The translations under genes and the position numbers were made by a program. From contig NZ_CP120737.1 in the NCBI RefSeq assembly GCF_029581195.1, positions 6,053,001 through 6,117,000 of the forward strand: a stretch of DNA of 64,000 nt. Direction: 5' to 3'. The notes beneath the pieces were generated by a model that saw nothing but the letters and a program-made list of their open reading frames with translations, was not told the origin of the DNA and ran no database searches. Each line of letters begins with the position of its first letter. Within the stretch, counting starts at the first letter, position 1. Below, piece after piece: positions 34,165-42,100 of the stretch. The DNA is from Solwaraspora sp. WMMD791 (GTDB lineage: Bacteria > Actinomycetota > Actinomycetes > Mycobacteriales > Micromonosporaceae).

Positions 34165-34938
34165 ATGAGCGAGCTTCAAGATCTGTTGCGCAGTGAGCGC
34201 CTCAAGCGCAACCTGACCCAGGCCCAGGTGGGTGAGGCCATCCGGGTCAGCAATTCCCTCATCGGTGCGTTCGAGACCGGCAAGTCGATCCCGCTGCCGG
34301 ACACCGCCGTCGACCTCGACCGCATCTACGAGACCGGCAACCAGATCCAGCGGCTGTCCCGGACCGCCCGGGAGGACGCGCAGGCCCTGTGGCTGCGCTC
34401 CTGGCTGGAGAGTGAGCGTCGCGCGCTGGTGCTGCGCTCGTTCCAGCCGTTGGTGGTCCCGGGGCTGTTGCAGACCGAGGCGTACGCCCGCGCGGTCCTC
34501 ACCGTCGGGCCGCGCACCCGGCGACTGCTCGACGAGGCGATCGCCGTCCGACTGGAACGCCAGTCGGCCACGCTGGACCGCGACGAGGACATCCAGGTCA
34601 CCGCGATCATCGCCGAGGCGGCGCTGCGCCTGACCGGTGCCTTCATGAAGGAGCAGCTGGAACACCTGGTCGACATCGGCCACCGCCTCGACGTCCAGAT
34701 CCGGGTGCTCCCCGCCGATGTCGGCATGCACCCCGGGATCGCGGGCGCGTTCGTCGTCGCCTGCCTTCCCAACGACCGGCGGGTCTGCTACCTGGACGAC
34801 CAGTTGAGCGGGCGGATCGTCACCGAGGCTCAGGACGTGCTCGACCTGGAACAGACGTGGGATGCTCTGTCGGGACTGGCACTCACCGTAGGCCAGAGCC
34901 GCGACCTGATGCTAAGGATGATCGATGAACACGAGTGA
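34165..34938 (+). CDS. Xre-family regulator with DUF5753 sensor-like domain
   Basis: A 257-residue regulator of the actinomycete type paired with DUF397 proteins (related to WhiJ/BldB-type loci). The N-terminal helix-turn-helix is LKRNLTQAQVGEAIRVSNSLIGAFETG; the remainder matches the DUF5753 region (SFQPLVVPGLLQTEAYARAV, VTAIIAEAAL, HPGIAGAFVV). The ATG at 34165 has GGAG close by. The last 14 bases overlap the DUF397 gene start. In known cases such pairs control development or antibiotic production, with the DUF397 protein modulating the regulator. Confidence 0.92.
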   Translation: MSELQDLLRSERLKRNLTQAQVGEAIRVSNSLIGAFETGKSIPLPDTAVDLDRIYETGNQIQRLSRTAREDAQALWLRSWLESERRALVLRSFQPLVVPGLLQTEAYARAVLTVGPRTRRLLDEAIAVRLERQSATLDRDEDIQVTAIIAEAALRLTGAFMKEQLEHLVDIGHRLDVQIRVLPADVGMHPGIAGAFVVACLPNDRRVCYLDDQLSGRIVTEAQDVLDLEQTWDALSGLALTVGQSRDLMLRMIDEHE

Positions 34939-35121
34939 GCCGATCTGGCGCAAGTCCAGCCGCAGCAGCTCGAACGGCGGCGACTGCGTGGAGGTCGCCG
35001 ACAACCTGCCGGGCCGGGTGCTGGTGCGCGATTCCAAGGACCGGACCGGTGGCACGTTGGCCTTCGCGCCGGCCGCCTGGTCCGCCTTCGTCGCCCACAC
35101 CCCCTCAGCCGTACGCTGACC
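34915..35121 (+). repeat. 207-bp direct repeat, copy A (DUF397 gene with flanks)
   Basis: This segment covers the last codons of the Xre gene and the whole first DUF397 gene. It recurs without insertions or deletions at 36386-36592 (offset 1471). The AbiEii-type module lies between the two copies. The encoded DUF397 proteins agree at 58 of 64 residues. Confidence 0.9.
34925..35119 (+). CDS. DUF397 domain protein, copy A
   Basis: A 64-residue member of the DUF397 family: WRKSSRSSSNGGDCVEVAD, then VLVRDSKD and FAPAAWSAFVAHT. It overlaps the Xre gene by 14 bases and is surely co-translated with it. Family members act with neighbouring Xre/DUF5753 regulators. A near copy lies 1471 bases downstream behind the AbiEii-like gene. 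Confidence 0.93.
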   Translation: MNTSEPIWRKSSRSSSNGGDCVEVADNLPGRVLVRDSKDRTGGTLAFAPAAWSAFVAHTPSAVR

Positions 35122-35166
35122 CACCCCCAACGCCGCCCCACCCAGCCCTCGGGCATGTGCACTCAG

Positions 35167-35209
35167 CCGACCGGCTCGCCCCCATCTCATCAGCGGGCGA
35201 GCCGGTCGG
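35167..35209 (+). terminator. Hairpin terminator after the Xre-DUF397 pair
   Basis: A perfect 15-bp stem (CCGACCGGCTCGCCC and its complement) with a 13-base loop starts 47 bases after the DUF397 stop. It separates the regulator pair from the AbiEii-like operon, which therefore needs its own promoter; a TATGAT hexamer at 35286-35291 could be its -10 box. Confidence 0.7.
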
Positions 35210-35335
35210 ACACCATCGCGTGCCCGGTGGCGGGACAATGCTGGTGTGGCAGCGTGAGTTGGCGGTAAGCCGAGCGCGCCGTCGTTATGATTCGTCGTAG
35301 TCGACGATGTGTTGGCCAGGATCGGGGACTGGGAC

Positions 35336-35698
35336 GTGGACGAGTTCAGCAGGGCGGGGCGAGGCGCGCCAAGCGGGTCGCGTTACGCCGACCAGCGTCC
35401 GTACGTGGTCAGCGACCACCTCGACGATCTGCACGGGCCGGTCAGTGGGCAGATTACGTTGAGTAAGAGCCTCGACTGGTCGGGGCGAGCGCGGTACGAC
35501 CTCACCAACCCTCGCCGGCTCGCCAGCATGTACGAGACAGTGCTCCGCGAAGCCACGACAGTGGATGACCTTATTCAATGGTTGGACGGCCCGACGCTGG
35601 TCCGCCTCTGGCCTACGCTGGTCCTGCCTCCACAGGTCCGGCAGGCGTGGGAGTCCAAGCACCAGGTTCTCGCGCATGCCCGGCAGGCCGCCGCGTAG
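35336..35698 (+). CDS. Putative antitoxin of AbiEii-like toxin
   Basis: About 120 residues of unknown family. It starts MDEFSRAGRG and ends in a helical stretch LPPQVRQAWESKHQVLAHARQ. I choose the GTG at 35336 (GGGGA upstream); an earlier GTG at 35309 lacks a ribosome site. The stop codon overlaps the start of the AbiEii-like gene (TAGTG). Position and coupling suggest an antitoxin, but there is no clear AbiEi winged-helix, so this is inference from context. Confidence 0.6.
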   Translation: MDEFSRAGRGAPSGSRYADQRPYVVSDHLDDLHGPVSGQITLSKSLDWSGRARYDLTNPRRLASMYETVLREATTVDDLIQWLDGPTLVRLWPTLVLPPQVRQAWESKHQVLAHARQAAA

Positions 35699-36399
35699 TG
35701 CCGCACGAGACTCACCCACTCCATCGACGACTGGCTGAAATCGGTCTGCGGGCGGGCGGACCCTTCGGTTTCGCGTTGGCCGGCGGCCATGCTGTGGCAG
35801 CGCATGGGATCCTCGATCGGCCGAGTGAAGACGTCGATCTCTTTTCCGACTGGCAGCGTCGCGCCGACTTTCCCCAGGCTGTTGATGTCGTCATCGCTGC
35901 CTACGAAGCCGAAGGATTCAACGTCACCGTCGATCTTCGGCTGGACACTTTCGCTCGACTGCACATCAGTCACGGCGATGCCCCGGGCGAGCAGCACCGC
36001 GTTGAACTTGTCGCGAACTGGCGCGCGCAACCGCCCGTCGAGATGCAGATCGGCCCGGTGCTCCACCCTGACGATGTGATGGCAGGCAAGATGGACGCGC
36101 TCTACAACCGCGCGGCAGCACGCGACTTCCTCGACATCGACGCCGCCCTAACACGTGGCCGGTACACCCATGACAAGCTCTGCGCGCTCGCCGCAGACGC
36201 AGATGCTGGCTTCGACCAGCAGCTCTTCGCGCAGATGCTCGGCTCGATCGCGCGGTTCGATGACCAGGACTTCATCGACTACGGGCTCGACGCCAACGAT
36301 GTGGCCGCATTGCGTGACCGGTTCAGCACCTGGCAGGCTCGGATCCGGGCCCAGCTCTTCGGAGTCGCACCGCGATCTGAACGTGAGGATGATCGATGA
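35698..36399 (+). CDS. AbiEii/AbiGii-type nucleotidyltransferase toxin
   Basis: A 233-residue protein of the DUF1814/AbiEii family, the toxin half of type IV toxin-antitoxin and phage-abortive systems. The nucleotidyltransferase signature is ALAGGHAVAAHGILDRPSEDVDLFSD in outline, with the GGxAVxxHG helix and the DVDLF metal-binding acids; later family landmarks are MAGKMDALYNRAAARDFLDIDAAL. The GTG start overlaps the upstream gene. The last five codons lie inside the duplicated Xre/DUF397 segment, so the C-terminus (EREDDR) was formed by the rearrangement that placed the module here. The stop overlaps the second DUF397 start (ATGA). Confidence 0.85.
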   Translation: MPHETHPLHRRLAEIGLRAGGPFGFALAGGHAVAAHGILDRPSEDVDLFSDWQRRADFPQAVDVVIAAYEAEGFNVTVDLRLDTFARLHISHGDAPGEQHRVELVANWRAQPPVEMQIGPVLHPDDVMAGKMDALYNRAAARDFLDIDAALTRGRYTHDKLCALAADADAGFDQQLFAQMLGSIARFDDQDFIDYGLDANDVAALRDRFSTWQARIRAQLFGVAPRSEREDDR

Positions 36400-36592
36400 A
36401 CGCGAGTGAGCCGATCTGGCGCAAGTCGAGCCGCAGCAGCCCGAACGGCGGCAACTGCGTGGAGGTCGCCGACAACCTGCCGGGCCGGGTGCTGGTGCGC
36501 GATTCGAAGGACCGGGCCGCTGGCGCCCTGGCCTTCGCGCCAGCTGCCTGGTCCGCCTTTGTCGCCCACACCCCGTCAGCCGTACGCTGACC
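36386..36592 (+). repeat. 207-bp direct repeat, copy B (DUF397 gene with flanks)
   Basis: The second copy of the segment at 34915-35121, again carrying a complete DUF397 gene plus the remnant of an Xre 3' end, which here is read in another frame as the end of the AbiEii-like gene. Confidence 0.9.
36396..36590 (+). CDS. DUF397 domain protein, copy B
   Basis: A 64-residue DUF397 protein differing from copy A at six positions (residues 3, 16, 20, 41, 42 and 44). It overlaps the AbiEii-like stop codon by four bases (ATGA), so it has been captured into that operon. It has no adjacent Xre gene of its own and may compete with copy A for the same regulator. Confidence 0.92.
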   Translation: MNASEPIWRKSSRSSPNGGNCVEVADNLPGRVLVRDSKDRAAGALAFAPAAWSAFVAHTPSAVR

Positions 36593-36604
36593 ACCGGGGT
36601 CGGC

Positions 36605-37129
36605 GTGCGCCCGCCGGAGCTTCCATCGACGCCGGTCGGCCTGACGCCGGTCGACCGGTCGCACCGGGCGGTGCTCGGCAACTTGGGGCAGCTCTACCGG
36701 TACGACCTCGCCGAAGCGTATCGCCACCTGCCGAACGCGGACGGCACCTACCACAATCGCCGTCTCGATCGCTTTCTGGCCGGCGCGGATCCGGACACTC
36801 GGGCGTGGCTGATCACAGTGGCGGGAGAGCTCGGCGGCTTCGTCATGGCAGGCCGGGTGGATCAGGTCGCCTCGATCAACGACTTCTTCGTGGTCCGGCC
36901 GCTGCGGCGAACTGGGGTGGGACGTGTGGCCGCTGGCCAGGTCATCGCCGAATGGCCGGGCCGGTGGCGGATCGTATTCCAGGCGTACAACCCAGGAGCG
37001 CAGCTGTTCTGGCAGCGGGTGGCGACCGACGCGGTCGGACCGCGCTGGCGCCAATCCGGGGTGGCGTCGGTGCCGGGCGCACCTGCGGATATCTGCCTCA
37101 GCTTCGATACGTCACCAACGACCGGGTGA
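36605..37129 (+). CDS. GNAT-family N-acetyltransferase
   Basis: A 174-residue acetyltransferase. The fold is shown by VAGELGGFVMAGRVDQVASINDFFVVRPLRRTGVGRVAAGQVI in outline, with the acetyl-CoA loop RRTGVG and the C-terminal strand FQAYNPGAQLFWQRV. The GTG start is 14 bases after the second DUF397 stop, so it likely belongs to the AbiEii operon. Some GNAT proteins are toxins that acetylate aminoacyl-tRNA, but this one has no partner of the DUF1778 type, so a general acetyltransferase is the safer call. Confidence 0.82.
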   Translation: MRPPELPSTPVGLTPVDRSHRAVLGNLGQLYRYDLAEAYRHLPNADGTYHNRRLDRFLAGADPDTRAWLITVAGELGGFVMAGRVDQVASINDFFVVRPLRRTGVGRVAAGQVIAEWPGRWRIVFQAYNPGAQLFWQRVATDAVGPRWRQSGVASVPGAPADICLSFDTSPTTG

Positions 37130-38021
37130 TGTTCGATCATGGCTGGGGGCGGTGAAGGTTACAGTTTCGGAGGGGGCGGACGTTATGCCAGCCTGGTCGA
37201 CCGCCCGTACGTAGACCTCGTATGTCCCGCCTGGGGAAACGGCGAACGTGACGGTCCGTACGTCCGGCGTGGGGTTCGGGATTCCGAGGCCGACGCCGTT
37301 GACGTACGGGTAGTACCGAGAGATCGGGAGGTCGCCCGGCGTCGAGGCCGTCCACGACACCGTCGCAGATGTCGGGCTGAGCGCGGTGACGGTCAGGTCG
37401 GACGGCGGGGACGGCGGCACCGACGGGACGGTGGTGAAGGCGCCCCGTGCCGACGGGGCCGAACGCGGCGTGCCGCCGGTGTATCGGACGACGACGAGGA
37501 AAACGTAGCTCGTGCCCGGCCTGAGCCCGGTGAGCTGGACGCTGGTCGTCGACGGGTCTGTCCTCGCCCGGATCTGGATCGGCTGGGTCGGGGTAGCGGG
37601 TGGGACGATCAGGTCGTAACCGGCGATCCGTTCGACGGCGACCGCCGGTGGTTGCCAGGAGACCGTGGCGGTGGTGGCGGTGACGTCGGTCGCCACCGGC
37701 GGGCCGGGAACGATCTCGCTCGGCAGGGTCGTGATGTTGACTGGGGCCGAAGCTGGCCCACGGAGGCCGCTGGTGTCCCGTGCGCGTACGAAAAGGTCGT
37801 AGTTCGTAGCCGGGCGCAACCCTCCGATCGGCACGAAGACCCACGAGCTGGTCGTGGTGGCGACCAGTTCGTCCGGGTAGATCCAGCCCAGCCGGCGGGC
37901 GTAGACCTCATACGCCGAGATCGGGTTGGTGCCGGCGGCGGCCGGCATCCACGCCAGGTCGACTGTGGTGGCGGAGAGGAACTGCGTGCCGGCGGCCTGC
38001 GGAGCACCGGGCGGGGTCACT

Positions 38022-38938
38022 GAGCCATTTTCATCCTGTGTAGCGGTTGGCTTCGACGTGGTGCAGGACGAGGATGGCCTGCACGATCGCGGTGGCGCGG
38101 TGTGGGCTGCAGCGCAGCTTGGTCAGGATCTTCCAGGTCTTGAGCGTGGCGATGGCCCGTTCGCCGTGTGCTCGGATCTTCGCGTGTGCCCGGTTGATCG
38201 TCTTCTGTCGGCGTGACAGCTTCGGCCGGGAGCGGTGGCGCTTGAACGGGGTGCGGACGGTGCCTCGGGCGCCCTGGTAGCCCTTGTCGGCGAAGGTCAT
38301 CACCTGGGCGCTGGTCAGCGCGTGGGTGATGCCGTGGACACGGGCGGCGGTGAGGTCGTGCGCCGAGCCCGGCAGTGTCCGGGAGGCCCAGACGAGCCGG
38401 CCGGCGGGGTCGGCGATGACCTGCACGTTCACGCCGTGGCGCCGGTGTTTGCCGGAGTAGTACGGCTTCTGGTCCGCCACGCGGTCGATCGGGATCAGCG
38501 TGCCGTCGAGGATCGTGTACGCCAGGTGTCGGATGCGGCGCATCGCCGTGGCCAGGTCCTCGGCGACCGCGGCGAGCAGGGCGATCGCTTCCTGCACGTA
38601 CCGCCAGGCGGTGGCGACGCCGATGGCGAACCCGGCGGCGAGCCGGGTGTAGGTGTCGCCGTTGTGTAGGTGGGCCAGGGCGAGTAGTGCCTGGCGGCCG
38701 GGGTCGAGGCGCCGCCATCGGGATCGATGCTGGTTGCGGTGGGCTCGGATGAGGTCGGTGAGGTGGTTGAGGGTGCGGCTGGACAGCGGGATCGTGGAGG
38801 GGTAAGACAGCACGGGCGAGGCTCCCGGTCGGGGCATCGGATCTTGGTCGACTGCTGTCTTACCTGGAGCCTCGCCCTCATCGCTCTCCTGGCTTGCTGC
38901 GCCCGCCCTGACCTGCAAGATCAGCTTGGAAAAGGCTC
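38022..38938 (-). mobile_element. IS5-family-like insertion sequence, 917 bp
   Basis: The element is bounded by imperfect terminal inverted repeats (GAGCCATTTTCATCCTG at the left and GAGCCTTTTCCAAGCTG as the complement of the right end, 13 of 17 matching) and flanked by a 3-bp target duplication ACT (38019-38021 and 38939-38941). It carries one transposase gene filling almost its whole length. The 3-bp duplication and GAG-type ends fit the IS1031/ISL2 side of the IS5 family; the subgroup is not certain. Intact ends and exact duplication indicate a recent insertion. Confidence 0.92.
38031..38813 (-). CDS. IS5-family DDE transposase
   Basis: About 260 residues. The N-terminal part is a helix-turn-helix region (YTRLAAGFAIGVATAWRYV), followed by the RNase H-like core: first Asp in TILDGTLIPID, second Asp in TFADKGYQGA, and the Glu in NRAHAKIRAHGERAIATLK, so the catalytic triad seems complete and the element potentially active. 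The GTG at 38813 is preferred because GGGAG lies 8 bases upstream and the family starts with a similar V/L-xYPS sequence; in-frame starts at 38837 and 38918 are alternatives. Confidence 0.85.
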   Translation of the reverse strand: MLSYPSTIPLSSRTLNHLTDLIRAHRNQHRSRWRRLDPGRQALLALAHLHNGDTYTRLAAGFAIGVATAWRYVQEAIALLAAVAEDLATAMRRIRHLAYTILDGTLIPIDRVADQKPYYSGKHRRHGVNVQVIADPAGRLVWASRTLPGSAHDLTAARVHGITHALTSAQVMTFADKGYQGARGTVRTPFKRHRSRPKLSRRQKTINRAHAKIRAHGERAIATLKTWKILTKLRCSPHRATAIVQAILVLHHVEANRYTG

Positions 38939-39178
38939 ACTGACGTGCTGGCCTGTGCCGGCACCGGTCCCGAGATCACCAACGCGACGGCGAGCGCGAC
39001 GCCGAGAAAATGCCTGTGTCCCATTCTGGCATGCTGCGCCCAGCAATGACGTTTGTCAATTTAACCGCCCAGGTTCGACCGACGTCCGCGAGGGCATCTC
39101 GCTGGCAGAATGACCGCGTACGAGCGTACGCCTGCCGTCCACATCGCCGGCCGGGCCGCCGTCGCGGGTTACCTCATG

Positions 39179-42100
39179 TCACTCCTGGCCGGGCTGGTCC
39201 AGCAGGCTGACCAGTTCGGCACGCATCTCCTCAGGTACAATCGCCGCGACGAGCCGCTCGAATTCGCCAGACGCCAGACGCGCGCGGCCTTGCCGGATCT
39301 CGTCGAGCGTGTTGGTGGCCCATACGCCGGTCGAAGCATGCCACGACACCGCCGCTTTTAGTAGTGCCTCGACGGACTCGCGATGCCTCTCGAGCACGCC
39401 GAATAGTAGTCCTAGCTGGCGGTAGGTGGGTGCGGCGCCGTGTTGGTTGTTGTGTGTGAGTTTGATGTCGAGTGATTGTTGGTAGTATTGTTCGGCTTGG
39501 TCGTAGCGTCGTTGTTCTTGGGCGATGATGCCGAGTTGGTGGTAGGTGGTGGCAGCACTGTGTTTGTTGTTGTGGGTTAGAAAGATGTTGAGTGCCTGTC
39601 GGTAATGCTGTTCGGCTTGGTCGTAGCGGCGCTGTTCCAAGGCGACGTTGCCAAGTTGTCCTTGAGTGAGAGCTGCGCCGAGTTGGTTGTTGTGTTCGAG
39701 TTCGATGGTGAGTGATTGTTGGTAGTATTGTTCGGCTTGGTCGTAGCGTTGTCGTTCTTGGGCGATGATGCCGAGTTGGTGGTAGGTGCTTGCGGCGCTG
39801 TGTTGGTTGTTGTGTGCAAGGTGGATGTCGAGTGATTGTCGGTAGTGCTGTTCGGCTTGGTCGAATTGTCGCCGTTCTTGGGCGATGATGCCGAGTTGGT
39901 GGTAGGTGATTGCGGCGCTGTGTTGGTTGTTGTGTGCAAGGTGGATGTTGAGTGCCTGTCGGTAGTGCTGTTCGGCTTCGTCGTAGCGTCGCTGTTCTTG
40001 GGCGATCATTCCGAGTTGGTGATAGGTAACGGCTTCGGTCTTTCGGCGGCCGAGAGATTTTTTCATTCTCAGTTCGGCGGCGTAGTGATTCTCGGCATCG
40101 TCGAATCTGCGCTGCATAAGGGCGGTATGTCCGGCCAGATTATGCAGGTTGATCAGTTCCCACTTTTGATCGGTAGTGATGGTCGCAGGGTGGCGGGCGA
40201 TAGCATCATCGAGCAGTCGTCGTCGGGCGTCGTGCTGCTGCGTCTGATCCAGATATTCGTCGAGCGCGCGGATAACGGTGAGTACGGTTTGCGCAGTGCG
40301 CTGTCCGTGCGCCAACGCCGCCGACAGATTGGCGTACTCGGACTGGACGATGGCGCGGCCAGTAATTCGCTGCTGTGGCTCCTTCCCGTCCAACATTTGC
40401 CACAATTCGTGAGCGAGCTGTCCGTACAACCGGTAGTGAGCCTGGTCCGCCGCATTTTCGATCGCAGGGTCGCCTCGGAGCCGGTTGCGCAGGAAATAGG
40501 GCAGGATCGGCACCACCTGCAGCCAACCGCCGCCCAGCAGCGGGTGCTCGCCGGCCAGGCCGACCCGGCTCAGCTCAGCGACCGCAGCGGGCAGGTCGAT
40601 GTCACCGGCCGCGCGGACCGCCTCCTGCTCGGCCAACGCCTCCGCGTAGACATTCAGAAACGGGGTGGGAATGCTCGCGGTGAACGGGGCCAGCAGCCGC
40701 ATCGACGTCTGCAGCGCCGGGTCGAGCTTGCCGTGGCTGTACTCGATCGCCCGCCGCGCGGCGCTGGTCGGGTCGGCGCCCTCGCCGCCGGCGCGCAACT
40801 CGGCCAGGATCTGCGTGGGCGGAGTGTTGGCGAGCTGCGGAAAGACCACCGTCATCGGCAGCGGGAAACCGCCGAGCAGCGTGGACAGCTCCTTTACCGC
40901 CTCCCGCTGCTGTGGATCGGCGGAGTCGGTGAGGTAGTGGCCGCCGCCGTGCCGGTTCAGGATTCGCTCCAACAGGTCCGACGCCGCCTGCGGGTCGAGC
41001 CCCGGCAGTTCGTACACGTTGCCGCCGAAAGCCGACGCGGCCAGCCACGTCTCGGCCTCGCGGGACCCGACCAGCACCAGGCTGCGGCCGCCGCGCAGAG
41101 CGGCGAGCAGCCGCGCCAGATGCTGCCGTTCTGCCTCGGGCAGTGCGTGCGGGATCGCCGCCGGGCTGGCGGTGATCGACTCCGCGTTGTCCAGGATGAT
41201 CAGGTGCCGGTGCCCGCGTAGCAGGGTGGTCACCTGCCCGACCTTCGCTGTCGCCGACTGGCTGTCCCACTGGGCGAACTGCACCCGGTCGAACAGTTGC
41301 TGGGCGATGTATCGGGCGATCTGGTCGGCGGTCCAGGCCTGGTGCTCGTAGGAGAAGGCGAACACCTGATCCACCAGGCCGGTGCGCTGCCACCACCAGC
41401 CCGCGTGGGCGAGCAGCGTCGACTTGCCCGCCCCCGCCATGCCCCGCACCAGCACCTGATTGGGCCGATCCGGCAGCAGCAGCGCCCGTTCCAGGGCGTG
41501 GATGTCCAGGTCCCGGCCGACGAACCCGTACTCTACCGCCGGTGCCGCACTGACCTGCGCCTGCCGACGGTAGAAGTCCTCCTGCTCGGCGGCGGTCATC
41601 TCCCGCAGCCGCAACCCGGCCGGACGCTGCCCGAACACGACCGGCAGGATCCAGTCCTCCAGTTCCAGATCCTGCTCGAAGTAGGCCCGCCGGGCCTTGA
41701 CGTCGTGCAGCGCCTGCCGGGCCACCCACGCCGCCGTCACCGGGTCGTCGCCAGCGGCCAGCCGTTCGTAGAACACCGGCATTGCCCGCGCGGCGGCGCT
41801 GACCGTCACCGAGTACGCCATCCCCACCGCCAGTGGGGCACCCGCCGCCACCAGATCCTGCGCCAGGCTCGCCTCGCTCCCTGACTGCATCGCAGACTGG
41901 CAGGCGTTCAGCACCGCGACCGCGACCCGATGCTCGGCCAGCAACTGCGCCACCTCGGTCGACGGCACCGGCCGCGCCTGACCCACCGTGCCGGTCTCGA
42001 AGAACACGAATCCCTGCCGGCCGTCACCCGGCTGCGCCGACGGATCGAACAGGTAGCCGCCGGCTGGTGGCGCGCTGGCGCCGGCGACCGCCGCTGCCGT

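Larger units (their letters stand above)
37112..39024 (-). pseudogene. Secreted fibronectin type III protein, interrupted by an IS element
   Basis: The gene is split in two. The 5' part (38941-39024) encodes MGHRHFLGVALAVALVISG, then PVPAQASTS, a clear Sec signal peptide with an AxA site. The 3' part (37112-38020) encodes about three FN3 domains (landmarks DLAWMPAAAGTNPISAYEVY, ATVSWQPP, ATVSWTAS). Removing the 917-bp insertion plus one 3-bp target copy joins the two in frame (ACG TCA GTG ACC) to give a 330-residue secreted protein. FN3 domains of this type accompany extracellular hydrolases or adhesins, but no catalytic domain is present. The 3' end overlaps the convergent GNAT gene by 18 bases. 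Confidence 0.9.

Noticed and set aside
35259-35291. TTGGCG ... TATGAT as a full promoter for the toxin operon
   Set aside because: The spacer would be 21 bases, too long for a standard promoter; only the -10-like hexamer is mentioned.
38941-39024. Short frame MGHRHFLG taken at first as an independent small secreted peptide
   Set aside because: It has no stop before the IS end and joins exactly in frame to the FN3 gene once the insert and duplicated target are removed.
39428-40027. Regular repeats looking at first like a CRISPR array
   Set aside because: The period is 120 bp, the units are contiguous without variable spacers, and they translate into TPR repeats.
39836-41221. 461-codon plus-strand frame over the CHAT-STAND gene
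   Set aside because: Antisense to a gene with clear P-loop, CHAT and TPR domains; no motif of its own.
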